Shown here piece after piece: positions 11,649-24,753 of a DNA stretch of 64,000 nt (the stretch's first letter is position 1; each line of letters begins with the position of its first letter). The position numbers and the translations under genes are program-made. The notes beneath the pieces are model-generated. The model was not told where the DNA came from and ran no database searches. It saw only the letters and a program-made list of their open reading frames with translations. Origin of the DNA: Odontocerum albicorne (Eukaryota; Arthropoda; Insecta; Trichoptera; Odontoceridae); NCBI GenBank assembly GCA_949825065.1, contig OX463841.1, forward strand, positions 21,868,078 to 21,932,077. Reading direction: 5' to 3'.

Positions 11649-12828
11649 TTTAAAATACAAAAAAAATAGTAGGTAATTTAATAGGCTATTTTTAGGTCAA
11701 ATTCAAACGTTAAACTGTATCAAATGCTCGTTAACGATGGTTTTTGATATATTCTGTATCTCATCTTCGTGTCATACAACGCTGGTTATTATTGATCAAT
11801 GCCTTAATTAGATCGTCATCAGTGATAATCGACCTTCCAGAAAAAATATTGCTTAAATATTGTAATATACACGTTATGATGTTCGTCTTGGGTAAATATG
11901 TTTTTGCGTTTAGTTTTTATGTCTCTGTGCTCAAGTTATATAAGTAATTGTGTTATTGTATTATGAAGTATGGTTACATATATTGTAATGTGTATCAATA
12001 AGTAGTTCTTACAGCAATTGAAGAAACTTTTTCGGTAATATCTGATATCACCCATAGTTGTCTAAAGGCCACCTTTAAAGATTTGGAAAATACTTGCTGT
12101 TTGTTGTCTTTTAAAAGCTGAACAAAATATTATTATTGATAAAAGTGCAGTGGAGAATTTAAACCATCGAAAGAATGAGACATTGGAAAAAGTTATATGT
12201 ACTGCACATTTTACACTCGGAAGAACCAACATTTTTTTTGTTTTTAATCATGCTGTTAGAAATCATTTGAAATTTAAATCGTAATGTTACTATTTAGTAT
12301 GCAGTTTGCGGATTTATTAAAAGAGGATTTATAATAAATCCACTGTCGATATGTATCCACTTATATAAAATATTAAAGTGATACCTCAAACTGAGAAAAA
12401 AAGTAGATGTAAATCCACAAATTTTCTGACAAGTGATCGTTTTCTAGATGAACATACAATTATCCAAAGTTCTTATCTCATGTAACAAGTCAGGTTTAGT
12501 TTTAAGAGAAAACTAGGCCGTTTTAAGCGGACGCTGTATCTGTTTTAGTTAAATTTATAAAATATTATTTATTTGATAAGTTTTTCTCTCTTTATTTATC
12601 AACTTCAATAAAAAAACGACTTTGTTGTTTCTTTCATGCTGGCCTTTTCATTACTGATTCATTTACTTACTGCATTGCCATGAAAATAATATATTCCTTA
12701 TGTTCTTCAACAGCCCAAAAATCTATGATAAAATATATTATCAGTATTGAGTGTTGTGATGTCTCGAATAAATTTTCGTAGTTTATCATAAACGTTTAGA
12801 AAAAAACAATCGAAAATAAAAAAGAATA

Positions 12829-12972
12829 GATATGACTGAAGTCATAGGTATCCTTATACCCTCGAACACTAGGCGGAAGAAGTGCCTGTGTCGTTCGAGG
12901 GGAGTAACACAGCGCGGAGTTCGAACCGATAACCTTCCACACGGAAGTCCAGCGCGTTACCGCGCGACCATG
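12829..12972 (-). mobile_element. SINE family B, second copy
   Basis: Homologous to 11500-11648. The B-box-like motif on the minus strand is GGTTCGAACTCCG. It ends next to a 52-bp tandem array at 12979. Open frames on both strands across it are accidental. Confidence 0.85.
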
Positions 12973-12978
12973 ATATAT

Positions 12979-13145
12979 AGTAACAAAATGTATCTGTTTC
13001 AACCCACTCTTCAACTACTATATATTGCACAGTAACAAAATGTATCTATTTCAACCCACTCAACTACTATATATTGCACAGTAACAAAATGTATGTGTTT
13101 CAACCCACTCCTCAACTACTATATATTGTACAGTAACAAAATGGA
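12979..13145. repeat. Minisatellite, about 3.3 copies of a 49-52-bp unit
   Basis: The unit agtaacaaaatgtat...caacccactc...caactactatatattg restarts at 12979, 13031, 13080 and 13132. One copy lacks 3 bases. It directly abuts the SINE B head end. Confidence 0.9.
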
Positions 13146-13489
13146 TGTAAATATGCCAAAATGACTCAACCCATAAAAATATCTTTAGTCAAATAATAAG
13201 AGAAATGTCACAACTTTATAAGGGCTTGTATTGAACAATTTTTGCCATGATGGGATTTCACTATGAAATACTCGTATTTATCACACAGAAGTGATATTTT
13301 TGCAAATCTAAGATTAAATTACATGAATGGGCGAGTAATGGCATGTTGGGACAGGTTGAACAATTCTATTATACTATTTAGGTTGTATTCTCTGAGATGC
13401 TGGAAGATTTACTAGGGATATCAATGGCGTGTAGTAATAGGAAACAAAATTAATAGGGTACTTAAACATATATACTCGAACCAGAGAGT

Positions 13490-13930
13490 ATAAAAATCTG
13501 CCAAGATCATAGTTCACAACCGTATTTTAATACCAACTTTGATGTATGGGAATGATATACGCCCGTGGGACAGCACTAAGCAGAGCCGAATAAATGCTGT
13601 AGAAATGCGTGCATTTAGAAAAATACTCGGAGGTGACAATGCATGATAGAATACGGAATTGAATGATTAGGGAATGAGTGTGAACTTAAGACTGGTGTAT
13701 TGAGGGAGATTAAGAAAGCACTCTGAAATGGTTTGAGCACATGGAACAAATTAATGAATAAAGACTTACAAAACAAATGTTGGATGAAGTTAATGATATA
13801 TTGAAAGAAGGAAATGTATAAAATCAGAGAAATCGTAGGAGCTGTATGAGAAGGTGTATAGATGAAGAAGAGGCGAAGTATATGTGTCGCATTGGGAAAC
13901 TTTAGCGCTCTCTCATTTATGTCTACCTCG
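13490..13930 (+). pseudogene. LINE family 1, C-terminal part of the reverse-transcriptase protein
   Basis: On the plus strand about 13540-13640 translates to LMYGNDIRPWDSTKQSRINA and then VEMRAFRKILGG. This is the hallmark region downstream of the reverse-transcriptase domain in an insect LINE (consensus-like NAVEMR.LR...). Later words, such as gaaatggtttgagcacatgg, correspond to the RWFGH.ERM region. The frame is broken by many stops. This is the copy that best shows the family's coding sense. Confidence 0.75.
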
Positions 13931-14177
13931 ACAGGATTTTAGCGTGATGGTATGTAAGATTGAGTTACGCTCAATATGTCAAATAAACAAAAAAAAAGTG
14001 TTTTGTAAGTTAGGTCCTTTTTGCAAACATACGTTCAAATATGGACGTACGTGTATACCTGCCAAAAGATCCACTCCACATCTTACCAGTTTTGAGACTT
14101 TAAGGTATACATTACATCGCTTTGTTAGGGATTTTATTTTATTTTTTTGTATAATACTTTCAATGTTTACTGTATAA

Positions 14178-14354
14178 CGAAGCGGGTTTATTGCAATATA
14201 GAAATCTCTTCCAATCAACCAGAAAGGTGTTTAATCAATCGTTAAGTGAAAACCAGATCACCTTTAAAAAAAATCAGTGCACCAATGGGAATCGAACCCA
14301 CAATCCCTGGGCTGGAATACAGGCGTCTTACTTATAAAGCTACGGAAGTTGACA
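14178..14354 (-). mobile_element. SINE family A
   Basis: On the plus strand: tail at 14178-14222 (gcgggtttattgcaatatag, ctcttccaatcaaccag), body gtgaaaaccagatcacc, and B-box complement gggaatcgaacccacaatcc. The head ends around 14352. Same arrangement as the copy at 9237. Confidence 0.85.
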
Positions 14355-14359
14355 TTGCA

Positions 14360-16640
14360 TATAACGTAAAGAATAACACGAATAATCATGTAATGTAACT
14401 GACATTGGCTAGATATTTTTTCACATATAGAATTGAGTTATGCTTAATATATGTTATGTTAAAAAATATAGAAAAAAATGTGTATTTTAAGGTGTGAGTT
14501 TTTTTATAAATTAGTCAATATATTTTTTGTTTGTTACGTTTTTACTCTCGTTGAACACTTTTACATACAATTTGTTTTTTTTTTACAGTGACAACATAAA
14601 AAATGCCTGACTCTTAACTTCTTCGATGGCAAATAAGAAACTAGGAAGCAGAAAACATGGCGACTCTGTTATTTGAAATAGTTTACTGAAGAATGATTTC
14701 TCTTTTGATTATTCAGCCCATAGATGTTTAAGACTTTTATTTTGCTCGCCTGCTAAGGGTTTCCGAACTTATGTATAATTTATTCACGCGAAGTTGGCAG
14801 TTAAGAAACGATGTACTTAAATGTAACCAACCGGCAGTTAAAGCTGAACCGCATCACATGTCGTTAACTTCGACAAGTTTTATTACCTTCGATATTTATT
14901 ATTTTATTAGATTAGATCCTTTCTTTCTTAATACCACAAATACTTTATATGAATTTTTGTTTTTTTGCATAAATAAAGTTTTATGTAATATTTTCGCTGT
15001 TATTATAAATCTATCATAAATGATGTCTAAGCATATTATACGAAAAACAAGGCTTAAATATTTTTAAAGTGATTATATATGTACATTAAATATTTTATGC
15101 CTAGTCAAATTTACATGGTTTTGTTTTATGCCTAGTCAAATTTACATGGTTTTGATGGAAAAAAAGGCACAATTTTTGTGGAAATAGAGAACCACTTATC
15201 TGACGAAGTGGTTAATCCCAAATCTCATACATTTGTCATTTATACTAAAACACTAAGCTCTTCCTAGGGTTTGTTTATAATTGAAATTTACTTTGTCACT
15301 GAGATATATGATTTTATGTTTACTTTATTTCGTATAATATGCCTAGTATAATTCAAACACTGACGACTAGTGGTTAGTATTCTTGCCAAGATGCTTTAAA
15401 TACATACAACGTAGGTAATAGCTTACAAATAAAATCTAATATATGGGATTCGAGTTTGGTAAATGCTGTAGACTGTAGACCACACTACTTCTTGGTTAGG
15501 TCCAGTTAGGGAAACAAGCATACTGGCAACTTGTGAAGCATATATTAAGTAGTGTTCACTGTATTGCTAGCAAGAAAAAACACCAAACTTGCGTTTCTAT
15601 CGAATCCAATAGAACATTATGCACTAGGGGTTTTACTTCTGACCATTTCACGATCCCACCACGTACGCCTTCTTGTAAATAATAATAATATCTTATATCT
15701 ACAACCATTAGTTTAATATTGAAGTAAACATTAAAAAAAAATAACAAATAGCCATGAAAGTACTCCAACATATACACTGTATGTCAGTAAGTTTGTATAG
15801 TAAAAAACTTGAAAGTAAGTTTTTTGAATTAATTAAGTAATCGACAACACAAACATTTGCCAAAGATGAATATAAATCTTAAAAACTAATCAAATGTATT
15901 CTTCTAGAGCTTTTGAAACTGTTAATACAGATTCTCAGAGAACGCATGACAGTGGCTAAAAAATTTCCAAACTGGTAGGAGTCAACGAGTTTACTTAATT
16001 TTAATTATATTTTATTTTTAATAATCTTAATGTTTAATAATTGAAAGCAAGTTATTTTATCCTCAATATATTTTGTGTAATGCGCAAGAGCTGTGGTAAA
16101 TAAAAAAACGATGTTTTTTTGTTAAAACCAAACAAGTTAAGATTTTTCAAACTGGAGTACTTTGAATGATGTCTAATCTTGTCAAGCTGTTCATATCATA
16201 AAAAATAAAAGTGTATCTGTAAAATATGAGACATTTGATTGAAAATAAAGCGATCTTATCGTTGTCCATAAACTACAAGTCTCCACTGGTTCCATAATTA
16301 CTTTTACTGGTAAACATAAACGTTTTCGCATTTGCCGATGTCTTATATTAAACAGATTAAAATCTCTCTGCCAGTTACGGCCAATATTATTAGTATCACA
16401 AAATGTATACGGTAGAGGTATAATTTTAAATGCGAAAGATGGAAAAACGATAATATTATGGGACACATTCGACGGGGTATTCCCATATCTCGACTTCATC
16501 GTAACACCACGCTCTCTATTTCGACTGGCTGAATCCTTTGTCGCAAATATGGACGAACTTTTTTTTTCGTTTTTAATTAAATGAAATATATATTCGAAGA
16601 TTTTTAAGACTTTGTTTCACTAGAATATTTTTTTAACGTT
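14360..16640. other. AT-rich sequence, nothing recognised
   Basis: No supported gene or transposon. It includes a 2 x 31-bp tandem duplication at 15093-15154 (ttttatgcctagtcaaattt repeated). Confidence 0.5.
15093..15154. repeat. Tandem duplication, 2 x 31 bp
   Basis: The unit ttttatgcctagtcaaattt plus acatggttttg is repeated immediately, without visible differences. Confidence 0.9.
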
Positions 16641-16815
16641 TTTGCCTCTTGAGTTGACTTCAATGCTGGCTGACGTTTCGAATGCGTTGCAGCTTTCATT
16701 CTCAGGGCGATGCCATTAAAAACATTACCGAAAAATATTAAGTTTTTAACATCTCGAAACTTTCAGCCTCCCAAACGTCGGCCATCGTTGAAATCAACTT
16801 AACTCGGCAACAACT
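16640..16815. mobile_element. Inverted-repeat element containing a GAAACGTCAGCC-type motif
   Basis: The arms 16653-16678 (gttgacttcaatgctggctg...) and 16773-16798 are inverted copies with about 4 differences in 26. The similarity may extend several bases outwards. The interior read on the minus strand contains CCTGAGAATGAAAGCTGCAA and then TTCGAAACGTCAGCC, a phrase that recurs at 25130-25180. It is probably a non-autonomous transposon; the superfamily is unknown. Confidence 0.55.
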
Positions 16816-17329
16816 CTGAAAAATATTTAAAACTAGTGAAATAAAACATTTTCATATTTTTCAAATATTTAATTTATTTTACATGTTTCCAAAAGCCCTG
16901 TATTTTTCCATGGGTAAAGTATTACTAAATAAAACATATCTTACTGGCTGTTGTCTAAGAAGGAAAGGAGTAAACAGATATTTAAAGATAGGAATGTGGA
17001 CGGAGTGTACAGTTTTTTAAGATTAAATAAAAAGCATTTTTTTTCATGTCGTCGTGCTAAGTGTCAACTATAGAAATTATAGCTCACTTTACCATATATA
17101 GAGTGTTTAATATAAATTTGAACAACTGTCATAAAAATTTAATTATATTAAAATTGATCCACACATGGTATATTGAAATTAATATACGGAGATGTAAACT
17201 TTCGTAACTTTTTCGTTTTTCGATCAAAGATTTTGGGTTTGTTTTCCGATAATAACCAAACAAGGTACACGTATAGAGCACGTTAAGATAGTCAATGACC
17301 TCAAGAAAAAAAAATAAGTAAAACCACCC

Positions 17330-17415
17330 TAGAATCCGCTAGAAATGGAACCAATGGCAGCATAATACTTATAAACGAGTTAGCACGCTAACCACTTAAC
17401 CTGCGATACTAACCA
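17330..17415 (-). repeat. Possible decayed tRNA-derived SINE head
   Basis: The stretch tagcacgctaaccacttaac preceded by ccgctagaaatggaacca looks like the complement of a tRNA-like A box and B box at the normal spacing, but the motifs are weak. Confidence 0.25.
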
Positions 17416-17689
17416 ATTGAAAATTGATCAAGGTAAATATATTATATCTATATTTTTTTTATGAAAAACTACAAATGAAATATACAAACGAACATACTTT
17501 CACACCATATCGTTTTTGGGATAAACATTTAATGCAGGCTTTCTCGCCTTTAAGATCAGAATATATGCTGTAGAGACCCGTGCTTTGCGTATAACATCTG
17601 GTATCACAATGTATGATAGAGTAAAAACATATTTGATAAATGTTGGTTGATTGTTAGAAAGGGTATTATAAGTTAAATTAAGAAAGGAA

Positions 17690-17955
17690 TCTTGAGCTGC
17701 AAAGAGGAAACAATGACATTCAATAGACTCACAAAACAAATATGGATATCTGATATAAATGGAGTTTGAGAAAGAGGTAGACCGAGGAAAATGTGGAAGA
17801 AGATAGTTGAAATTTTAACCGAGGAAAAGGTTACAAGTGATCGAAAAAGAAGAGGATGTATGATGAGATGTATTAATGTAAAAGAGGCGAGAGCTGAGCG
17901 CGTCGATAGAAACGCGTGAATATCTGTCCTTTCTGCCTATTCCAAAAGACACATG
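17690..17955 (+). mobile_element. LINE family 1, 3'-terminal fragment
   Basis: Plus-strand words such as agactcacaaaacaaatatg, gagaaagaggtagaccgagg and gaagaagaggatgtatgatg encode remnants of the ER.TKQI and GRPRK.W regions. It ends in gaatatctgtcctttctgcc, as does the copy at 3785. Broken by stops. Confidence 0.7.
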
Positions 17956-17959
17956 GACG

Positions 17960-19999
17960 AATGGTGTATGATATACAAATACAATGTAATATTGAAAAAC
18001 AATGACATTATAAACGAGACGTGACGTCACATTTGTCATTAACGTCACAAGTTAAATTATGAGCTGCGATAGACTCACAAAACTAATATGTTTTGTATGT
18101 ATTATAAAATAATATACGGGAAGAAAGTAATTTAAAAACTGCCCAAATATCCTGAAATTGAAATTGTTTGACATATATCCATAACCTTAAAGACAATTTC
18201 TCTACAATTATAAATTATGACGTGGTCAGTTCTCGACATTGACTGACGACATCAGAGTTTATAGAATACGTGTCTATATGATACACCGGGTCGCCAGACG
18301 CCATTTTGTGTCTACCTGTTACGTCAAGGAAATGAGTATCTTTTCAGATACTTTGTGTTCGCGTCAATATTCATGATCAAATTTTTCATACACCCGCTTC
18401 GGGCGGGAAAGGGTACACACAGGAGACGTGAAATGCTTTATATAATATAATACGAGTATTATATAATATATCTAATATCATCTCTGCACATAAACCGTTT
18501 GACGTTTTATCTGGGAGATGATAGATGCCCATGGATTGAACATGCGTACTGAACATTTACAATAAAATAGTGTTTTAAAATACTAATAATTATCTTCAAA
18601 TATTTAGTAGGAAAACAAAGTTAATTTTACCAGATCGAATTGGTAGTTTAAAATAATTTAATTTTTATATTCCCACATCCAACTGAATCAGTGTTTTAAG
18701 TGATCAAATCATATTTTTTTTATATATTGTATTTTTCATAACGATTAAAAATATCACACAGTATTTAGGTACAAATATTTTTATCACCATTTATTTAGTA
18801 AAATATTGGTGTCAAATATTACGAAAACTCGCTTTAAATATTCTCTAAAAACAATTTATAATTGATTGAGCATAAACATAAAAAATATAAAAGCTTTCGA
18901 AATATTTAAACTGTTTCTTACTTCAGCTAACCTAAATCAGTTTAAATATATGAATAATGTATATTTAAAAAAAAAACGAAAATGCAATGGAATATTTATA
19001 GGTAAGTACTACAAAAAACTTAGAATGTTTAGCTTCGGATTCCCAAAAACATATAGTTTTGGATTGAAAAATATCCCTTTACAAAATTATGTCATGAAAT
19101 CAGGTTAAATGAAAAAAAAAAAGAAATTGAGTGTAACTAAGCTTTATTAACGATACAAAAGGCTATATTGAAATTATTATCCGATCAATTTCTATATTAA
19201 ACTGCCACCCCTTTAAAATGATAGTAAAATCAAAACTCTTATGTTTAATATATTAATTATTAAAAAAATCAGCTTTTACACTAATAACAGTTTTCAACAC
19301 GATTTTCATAATGATTTCTGTTGCAATTTTTCAAGAAATCAATGTATATTTATTAATAATATATAAATTGTTGTTATAAACATAAAAACTCTTTTGCACA
19401 GTACCATTATTATTCGTTGTAACATATTAAACTCAACTCTTTATGATAAAATTAAATCCTTACATTAATTAAAAATTTTATTGGAGTTGTCTCAAACTAA
19501 TTTTAGTTAGAACATAATTTTATTTTAAGGGTGGTTGTTTTGAACCATTAATATTTATAAATTCAGTAAAAAAATAAAATTGTAATTTTGCATGTTTATA
19601 CTTATATTATTGAGATCTAATAAATTATTTGTGAAGTCTTAGTAAATCCATGGTTATGATGTTATAAGATTTTATATTTAAATTAACTATGGAGTTCAGT
19701 AGTCCATAAACAGTTGTATTCAATGAAAATACGATATAAAAATACAGTTGAATCAAAATAAGTGAAACAGTTTCCCTACTCCTGCGTGTTTGTATATTCA
19801 ATTTGGCAATAAATGGACGAATTGCTCGTTTAAGTTTGATGGACCAATATGATACACTTGTCCTGAGGCGGTTGGGCGCCGAATTTCCATATAATTCGCG
19901 TCATAAGCTGAACTATCGACGTGACATACGCGCTTGGCGGACTGCGATGTCTAGCGATGGATTGAACATTGATAGCTTTTAGTTTTATAAAACTTAGCA

Positions 20000-20000
<1 letters not shown>
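17960..20000. other. AT-rich sequence, nothing recognised
   Basis: No gene, known repeat or RNA could be supported. A small hairpin cccgcttcgggcggg is present near 18390. A somewhat GC-richer patch at 19780-19975 is unassigned. Confidence 0.5.

Positions 20001-20096
<96 letters not shown>
20001..20096. repeat. (TA)n microsatellite, 96 bp
   Basis: An uninterrupted TA tract as printed. True length in the genome may differ because such tracts are hard to assemble. Confidence 0.99.
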
Positions 20097-20097
<1 letters not shown>

Positions 20098-22260
20098 CCA
20101 TTCTAAATCAAATTTCTATGACGTAAACTGAAGATTATTCATAAAAAAAAATCGGCTATGAATTGTAAAGTTCCACATTAGACAATTTAATTTGTTATTA
20201 TCATATACTAATTATGTATATCTTCGGGATGCCAGGTAGAAACATGCGGCACAAAGTAATTTCTTGTTTAATATTATATAATAAAAATGAAATGTCCTTT
20301 GGCTAGATAAAAATATATTTATTTCATTTCCTTTTTTCGTACTTACATTGCATGTGATACAAATTGGCGGTTTATATTGGTAATCATTTCCTTTAACTAA
20401 CTAGCGTTCTGTAACTTCGATATCCGAGTATATGATATACCCATACAACGTTCACCAAAATAGTAGAAACATATTTAAAAAGCTTGTATGATAAGAAATT
20501 GATCTTCGGAAAAAGGGGATTCCATTCTATTAAATATAAGATACGATTTTTAATGTATTAAATATGGAAAAACTTTTACATTAAATATTATTTTCTTCAA
20601 CGTGTATAAACTTGATTTAATATGCTAATAAAATCAACAGATTGTTGTAGGTTTAACAAACAGTTAAGATATTTTTCTTTATTTATCGGAAGTTAAGATA
20701 TTTTTCTTTATTTATCGGAAAAATCATTTTTTCAACTTAAGTCGCTGTAATAAAAATAAATAAAATAAAATAAATATATAAAATGATATTACGAAAAAAA
20801 AAGAGGTTAAGGGTTATTTTAGTTTTGAAACAAATATTTTTTGTTTAATTTGTACAGAAACAGAGATGACATTTTTCATAAAGTTTTGTGTGATTTTGAA
20901 ATAACTATTGCCTCTGATAAAGCAAAAAATTAACTATTTTTTTTCTCAAAATGGCTGACTGGACAGCTCTTCTTGCACAGCGTGGTCTAGGATGCGCTTA
21001 TGTCAAGCGGAGCTCGGTGGTGTGTCGGTAGAAGTTCGCATTTTTGGTGCGTAGTGCTTTTATCGCCACCCGATATTGGTCATCAAGGGTGTTAATTTTA
21101 TATATATTGATGTATACATGTGAATAGGACTCACTTCACAAGACAAATATTTCTTTTTTTTAATAACGAGTAAGTACACCTCAATTATTTATAAAAGATG
21201 CAAAAAATCTATCAGTAAAATTCATATCTTAATTCCGCTTTAAAATATTTTTATTACATATAAACTCATATTCGTAGCCTTTAATATCTTACAACAAATA
21301 AAATGTGAGTTTGATCTATTTTTGGATGTACACGTATGCATTCATATATATGTCAAAGATTATCTGCAGTCTTACATACTTGAAGTATATCTGATTGAAT
21401 TAGGTTTGATGTGCGTACAATGACGAACTCCGAGTTAAATGCTTTTAAACGAATATAATTTTGTCTCCCGGATACGCTATCAACTTATCCGTATCACCAA
21501 TCCGATAAGATTGATAGATATTATACAACCATGAATTGATAGGTACTATACAACCAAATGAATTATGGGTATAAGTATAATAATCTTTCTAAAAACATCT
21601 ACTCTTTGTAATACTTCACCTGCAAAGTAAACGTTTGAACAGATCCGCCTAAAATTAACATTTTCAAGCTTTGTTAGAAATTGAAAGCTTCTTTTCTTGG
21701 AAGAAATATTTAAGTTAAATTTCAATAACTTTTACTAAGGTAAAATAAAAAAAAACATGTGTATAAATTAGTGCCTATTGTAACTTGGCAAAAATATTGT
21801 AAAAAAAAATTTATGCGTGCTAATATTTTTATTAATTATTTTTAATAAGAAGTCAAAGAAAGATTCGAACCACAATAATCACATAAGAAAGATTCGAACC
21901 ATAAAAATTATAATTTGCAAATATACATCAATTGATCCAATTTTATTTTTCCACATTTAAGAATTTAATTGTTTCTTAATCATTTTAAACTCATCAGAGC
22001 ATATATGACAATTTATATTTTATTATAATGTCATATAAAAATAATCATAATATGTTGATTCAACCTATCTGATTTTATGTCGCCTTATTAAATACATTAC
22101 TTATGTTTTTAACTTTAATTTCATTGTAGTGTTTTGTTTTGTATGAGTGAACGATTTGAGTGTAACGAAACAAATTACCATACCGTAAGATGGAATAACC
22201 ACAAAAGTATTATTTTTCAGACCTAATGGCGATTGCTAACTTGAGAACCTATTTCAAAAG
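20097..22260. other. AT-rich sequence, nothing recognised
   Basis: It contains a 2 x 29-bp tandem duplication at 20662-20719 (agttaagatatttttcttta...). Near 21860-21905 the word agaaagattcgaacca appears twice. A GC-richer patch at 20950-21085 has no assigned function. Confidence 0.5.
20662..20719. repeat. Tandem duplication, 2 x 29 bp
   Basis: The unit agttaagatatttttcttta plus tttatcgga occurs twice in a row. Confidence 0.9.
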
Positions 22261-22267
22261 GTGTTTT

Positions 22268-22500
22268 GTAACTTGATTTACGGTGGGTGGCGAAGTGTCT
22301 CCTTTATCCCTACGAAGAGATGCTAATGCCACCCTGCTCTTCCTGCCTCCCCACACCCTTCAACAGGGGGAAGTCCCTCTAGGAAGGATAGCCCCGCCCC
22401 CTGCTTCCTCTGTCCTCTCAACTCCTACAGGATCCAATTCCCAAGTACTTTCCCCAGGGGATTGGACTTGTGTGTCACTTACTGACAAACTCCGGTTTAT
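22268..22500. other. GC- and CT-rich segment of unknown origin
   Basis: Markedly richer in C and G than its surroundings, with pyrimidine-rich words (cctgcctccccacacccttc, ccccgccccctgcttcctct). A 101-codon plus-strand frame crosses it, but I recognise no domain. It could be a repeat, a non-coding element or foreign sequence. Confidence 0.25.
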
Positions 22501-23029
22501 AACAGTATTTCTCAACTGCTTCAAGAAACATCAGTGCTCAAAAGAAACAAAAAAAATAGTATTAAAGTTCGAAGTATCAAAATGTTAAAACTATTTCGAA
22601 TAACTTAAAACAATTCTTCAAAAAGGTTTAAGCTTTTTTATTGGAGGGCTCCTGTCTCCTTGTTAACGGATCTTGCGAAGGTTGAAAGTGTTAAAATATC
22701 TTTGTTCTTACTCGTACTAAGACCCCGTGTAGCCGGGTGATGAATAAGGTCGATAAAGAATGCCAAAACTTTATGGTTTTTCTTTTTAATCAAGTCTAGA
22801 TATTTGTAAAAAACAAATGTTGGAGTTAAAATATTCATTGAAAGATTTTTTAAGAGACGTAAAATAATAACGATAGTTATAAAATATTTTTTAAACACAT
22901 TTACTACATATACACCATCACGGCTTTTTAATGTCAGGATAGATAAAAAGGACAGAGCTTTAGACTTGGTAAATAAATCCTTTGATTTCGCTGACTTTTA
23001 TTTTTTAATATCATTCATTTGGTATAACC

Positions 23030-23176
23030 ATAATTTCTGTAGTGTTACTCTATGACGTCTGCCACTCACATTGACACAGTATATGTGTACATGTTTTGTT
23101 AATCTTTCCTAATTGATTCGTTCTTCATGTCCAAACTATGCCAGAGTTCTCTTTTTTTTCCTATTTGGTACACCTA
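23030..23176 (-). mobile_element. LINE family 1, left part, interrupted by a Helitron
   Basis: The words ttgattcgttcttcatgtcc and ccagagttctc align with 53980-54030 and 33250-33300. The LINE alignment stops at 23176 and resumes at 24754 in the correct register, so this is one copy split by an insertion. Confidence 0.75.
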
Positions 23177-23280
23177 TCTATATAAATAAAAATGTAAATG
23201 TTAACTAATCTCCGAAAGTTCTCTACCGATCGCTTTGAAATTTTGACAAAAGTTGACATTCATATACAGAAATGTTTATG

Positions 23281-23479
<199 letters not shown>

Positions 23480-23491
23480 ATTTGTCTCCCT

Positions 23492-23730
23492 TTAACATTT
23501 AATTAGTTACAATTATCTGTCTGTCTTCCCTTAACATTTAATTAGTTACAATTATCTCTCAGTCTTCCCTTAACATTTAATTAGTTACAAGCATCTCTTT
23601 GTCTTTCCTTAACATTTAATTAGTTACAATTATCTCTCTGTCTTTGCTTAGCATTTAATTAATTCCAACAATCTCTCTCTTTTCTTAACATTAAATTAGT
23701 TCCAATTATCTCTATATTTCCTTAACGATA
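23492..23730. repeat. Minisatellite, about 6.5 copies of a 37-39-bp unit
   Basis: The unit ttaacatttaattagttaca followed by attatctctctgtcttccc restarts at 23492, 23531, 23570, 23609, 23648, 23685 and 23722. Period 39, then 37. Divergence rises to the right. It lies within the Helitron. Confidence 0.9.
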
Positions 23731-23784
23731 CTCCTATTTGACAAATATTTCCTTAACAATACTCCTATTTGACAAATATTTGAC

Positions 23785-24068
23785 AAATGCGTGTCCAGCT
23801 GCAAAACGATCGATCAGCTGAGATATTCTCACATCAATTGCTGGAAATTGGGAACAGAAAGGTGCCAGTTGATATGACCTCAGGATGAATTTCATTTCCT
23901 ATAACTTCTGCAATTTAGTGACGTCAAAAGTATTTCCCAATATTCAAATCAATTATGAGAATCACGATTGGCTGAGTGAACGAGCTATTCTTGCCGCCAA
24001 GAACAAAGACGTCTACGAACTTAACAATATTATTCAGTTCCTTTTTTAATGTTTCGCAATTTTATATG
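23785..24068 (+). pseudogene. Helitron helicase fragment, copy 1
   Basis: The frame from about 23808 reads DRSAEIFSHQLLEIGN and then KVPVDMTSG. This is the C-terminal part of the Pif1-like helicase domain of insect Helitrons. A later frame reads DWLSERAILAAKNKDVYELN (about 23967). A stop follows the TSG, and bases are missing before the WLSE block compared with copy 2. The fragment lacks the upstream Walker motifs and the Rep domain, so it cannot act as a helicase. Confidence 0.8.
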
Positions 24069-24124
24069 TTGCCTGAAATACTCTACTTTGTGGCAACACG
24101 TAAAGACGTTGAAAGTAACTACAA

Positions 24125-24430
24125 ATATGCGTATTCAGCTGCAAAACGATCGATCAGCTGAGATATTCTCACATCAATTGCTGGAAATTGGGAACGAAAA
24201 GGTGCCGGTTGATATGACCTCAGGATGAATTTCATTGCCTCATAACTTTTGCAATTTAGTGACGTCAAAAGAAGAATTGGTTGAAAAAGTATTTCCCAAT
24301 ATTCAAATCAATTATAAGAATCACGATTAGCTGAGTGCACGAGCTATTCTTGCCGCCAAGAACAAAGACGTCTACGAACTTAACAATATTATTCAGTTCC
24401 TTTTTTAATGTTTCGCAATTTTATATGTTT
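24125..24430 (+). pseudogene. Helitron helicase fragment, copy 2
   Basis: It repeats copy 1 with an offset of 340 bases. It retains the gaagaattggttgaaaaa block (SKEELVEKVFPNIQ region) missing in copy 1. It reads KVPVDMTSG and then RAILAAKNKDVYELNNII. It also has disabling stops. The two copies differ at scattered positions, so the duplication is not very recent. Confidence 0.8.
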
Positions 24431-24459
24431 TTGTTATAACTTTCTTTCTTTTTTTTCAG

Positions 24460-24700
24460 TGCAATCGATCTGCTTTAGTTCATCAAAATGCCGAGGAAGC
24501 AGCAGGGCGACGTGCAGCCAGACTTGAGGATGCGCGGTTGCGAGCACAGCGATCGCGTTCTGCAGCTTCAGATCTGCTTCGTTCTCAAGAGAATGAACGC
24601 GACAGACTGAGAGTGGCTGAAAGACATCAACAATATCAACAACAACCCACAAGCGTTGTGAAATTAAACATATTAGAAACGTGTGCTTTCTCTTTTCTTT
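24460..24700 (+). pseudogene. Charged Arg/Ala/Gln-rich Helitron-associated coding fragment
   Basis: A plus-strand frame reads CNRSALVHQNAEEAAGRRAA and then RLEDARLRAQRSRSAASDLL, ending in a Gln-rich stretch. Such Arg-rich segments are typical of N-terminal parts of Helitron polyproteins. Here it lies downstream of the helicase pieces and directly before the 3' end of the element, so the order is scrambled compared with an autonomous copy. The family assignment is by resemblance. Confidence 0.5.
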
Positions 24701-24753
24701 ATTTTCCATTTAACCAGACTGAGCCACAGCAACGCGTGGCCGGGTACAGCTAG

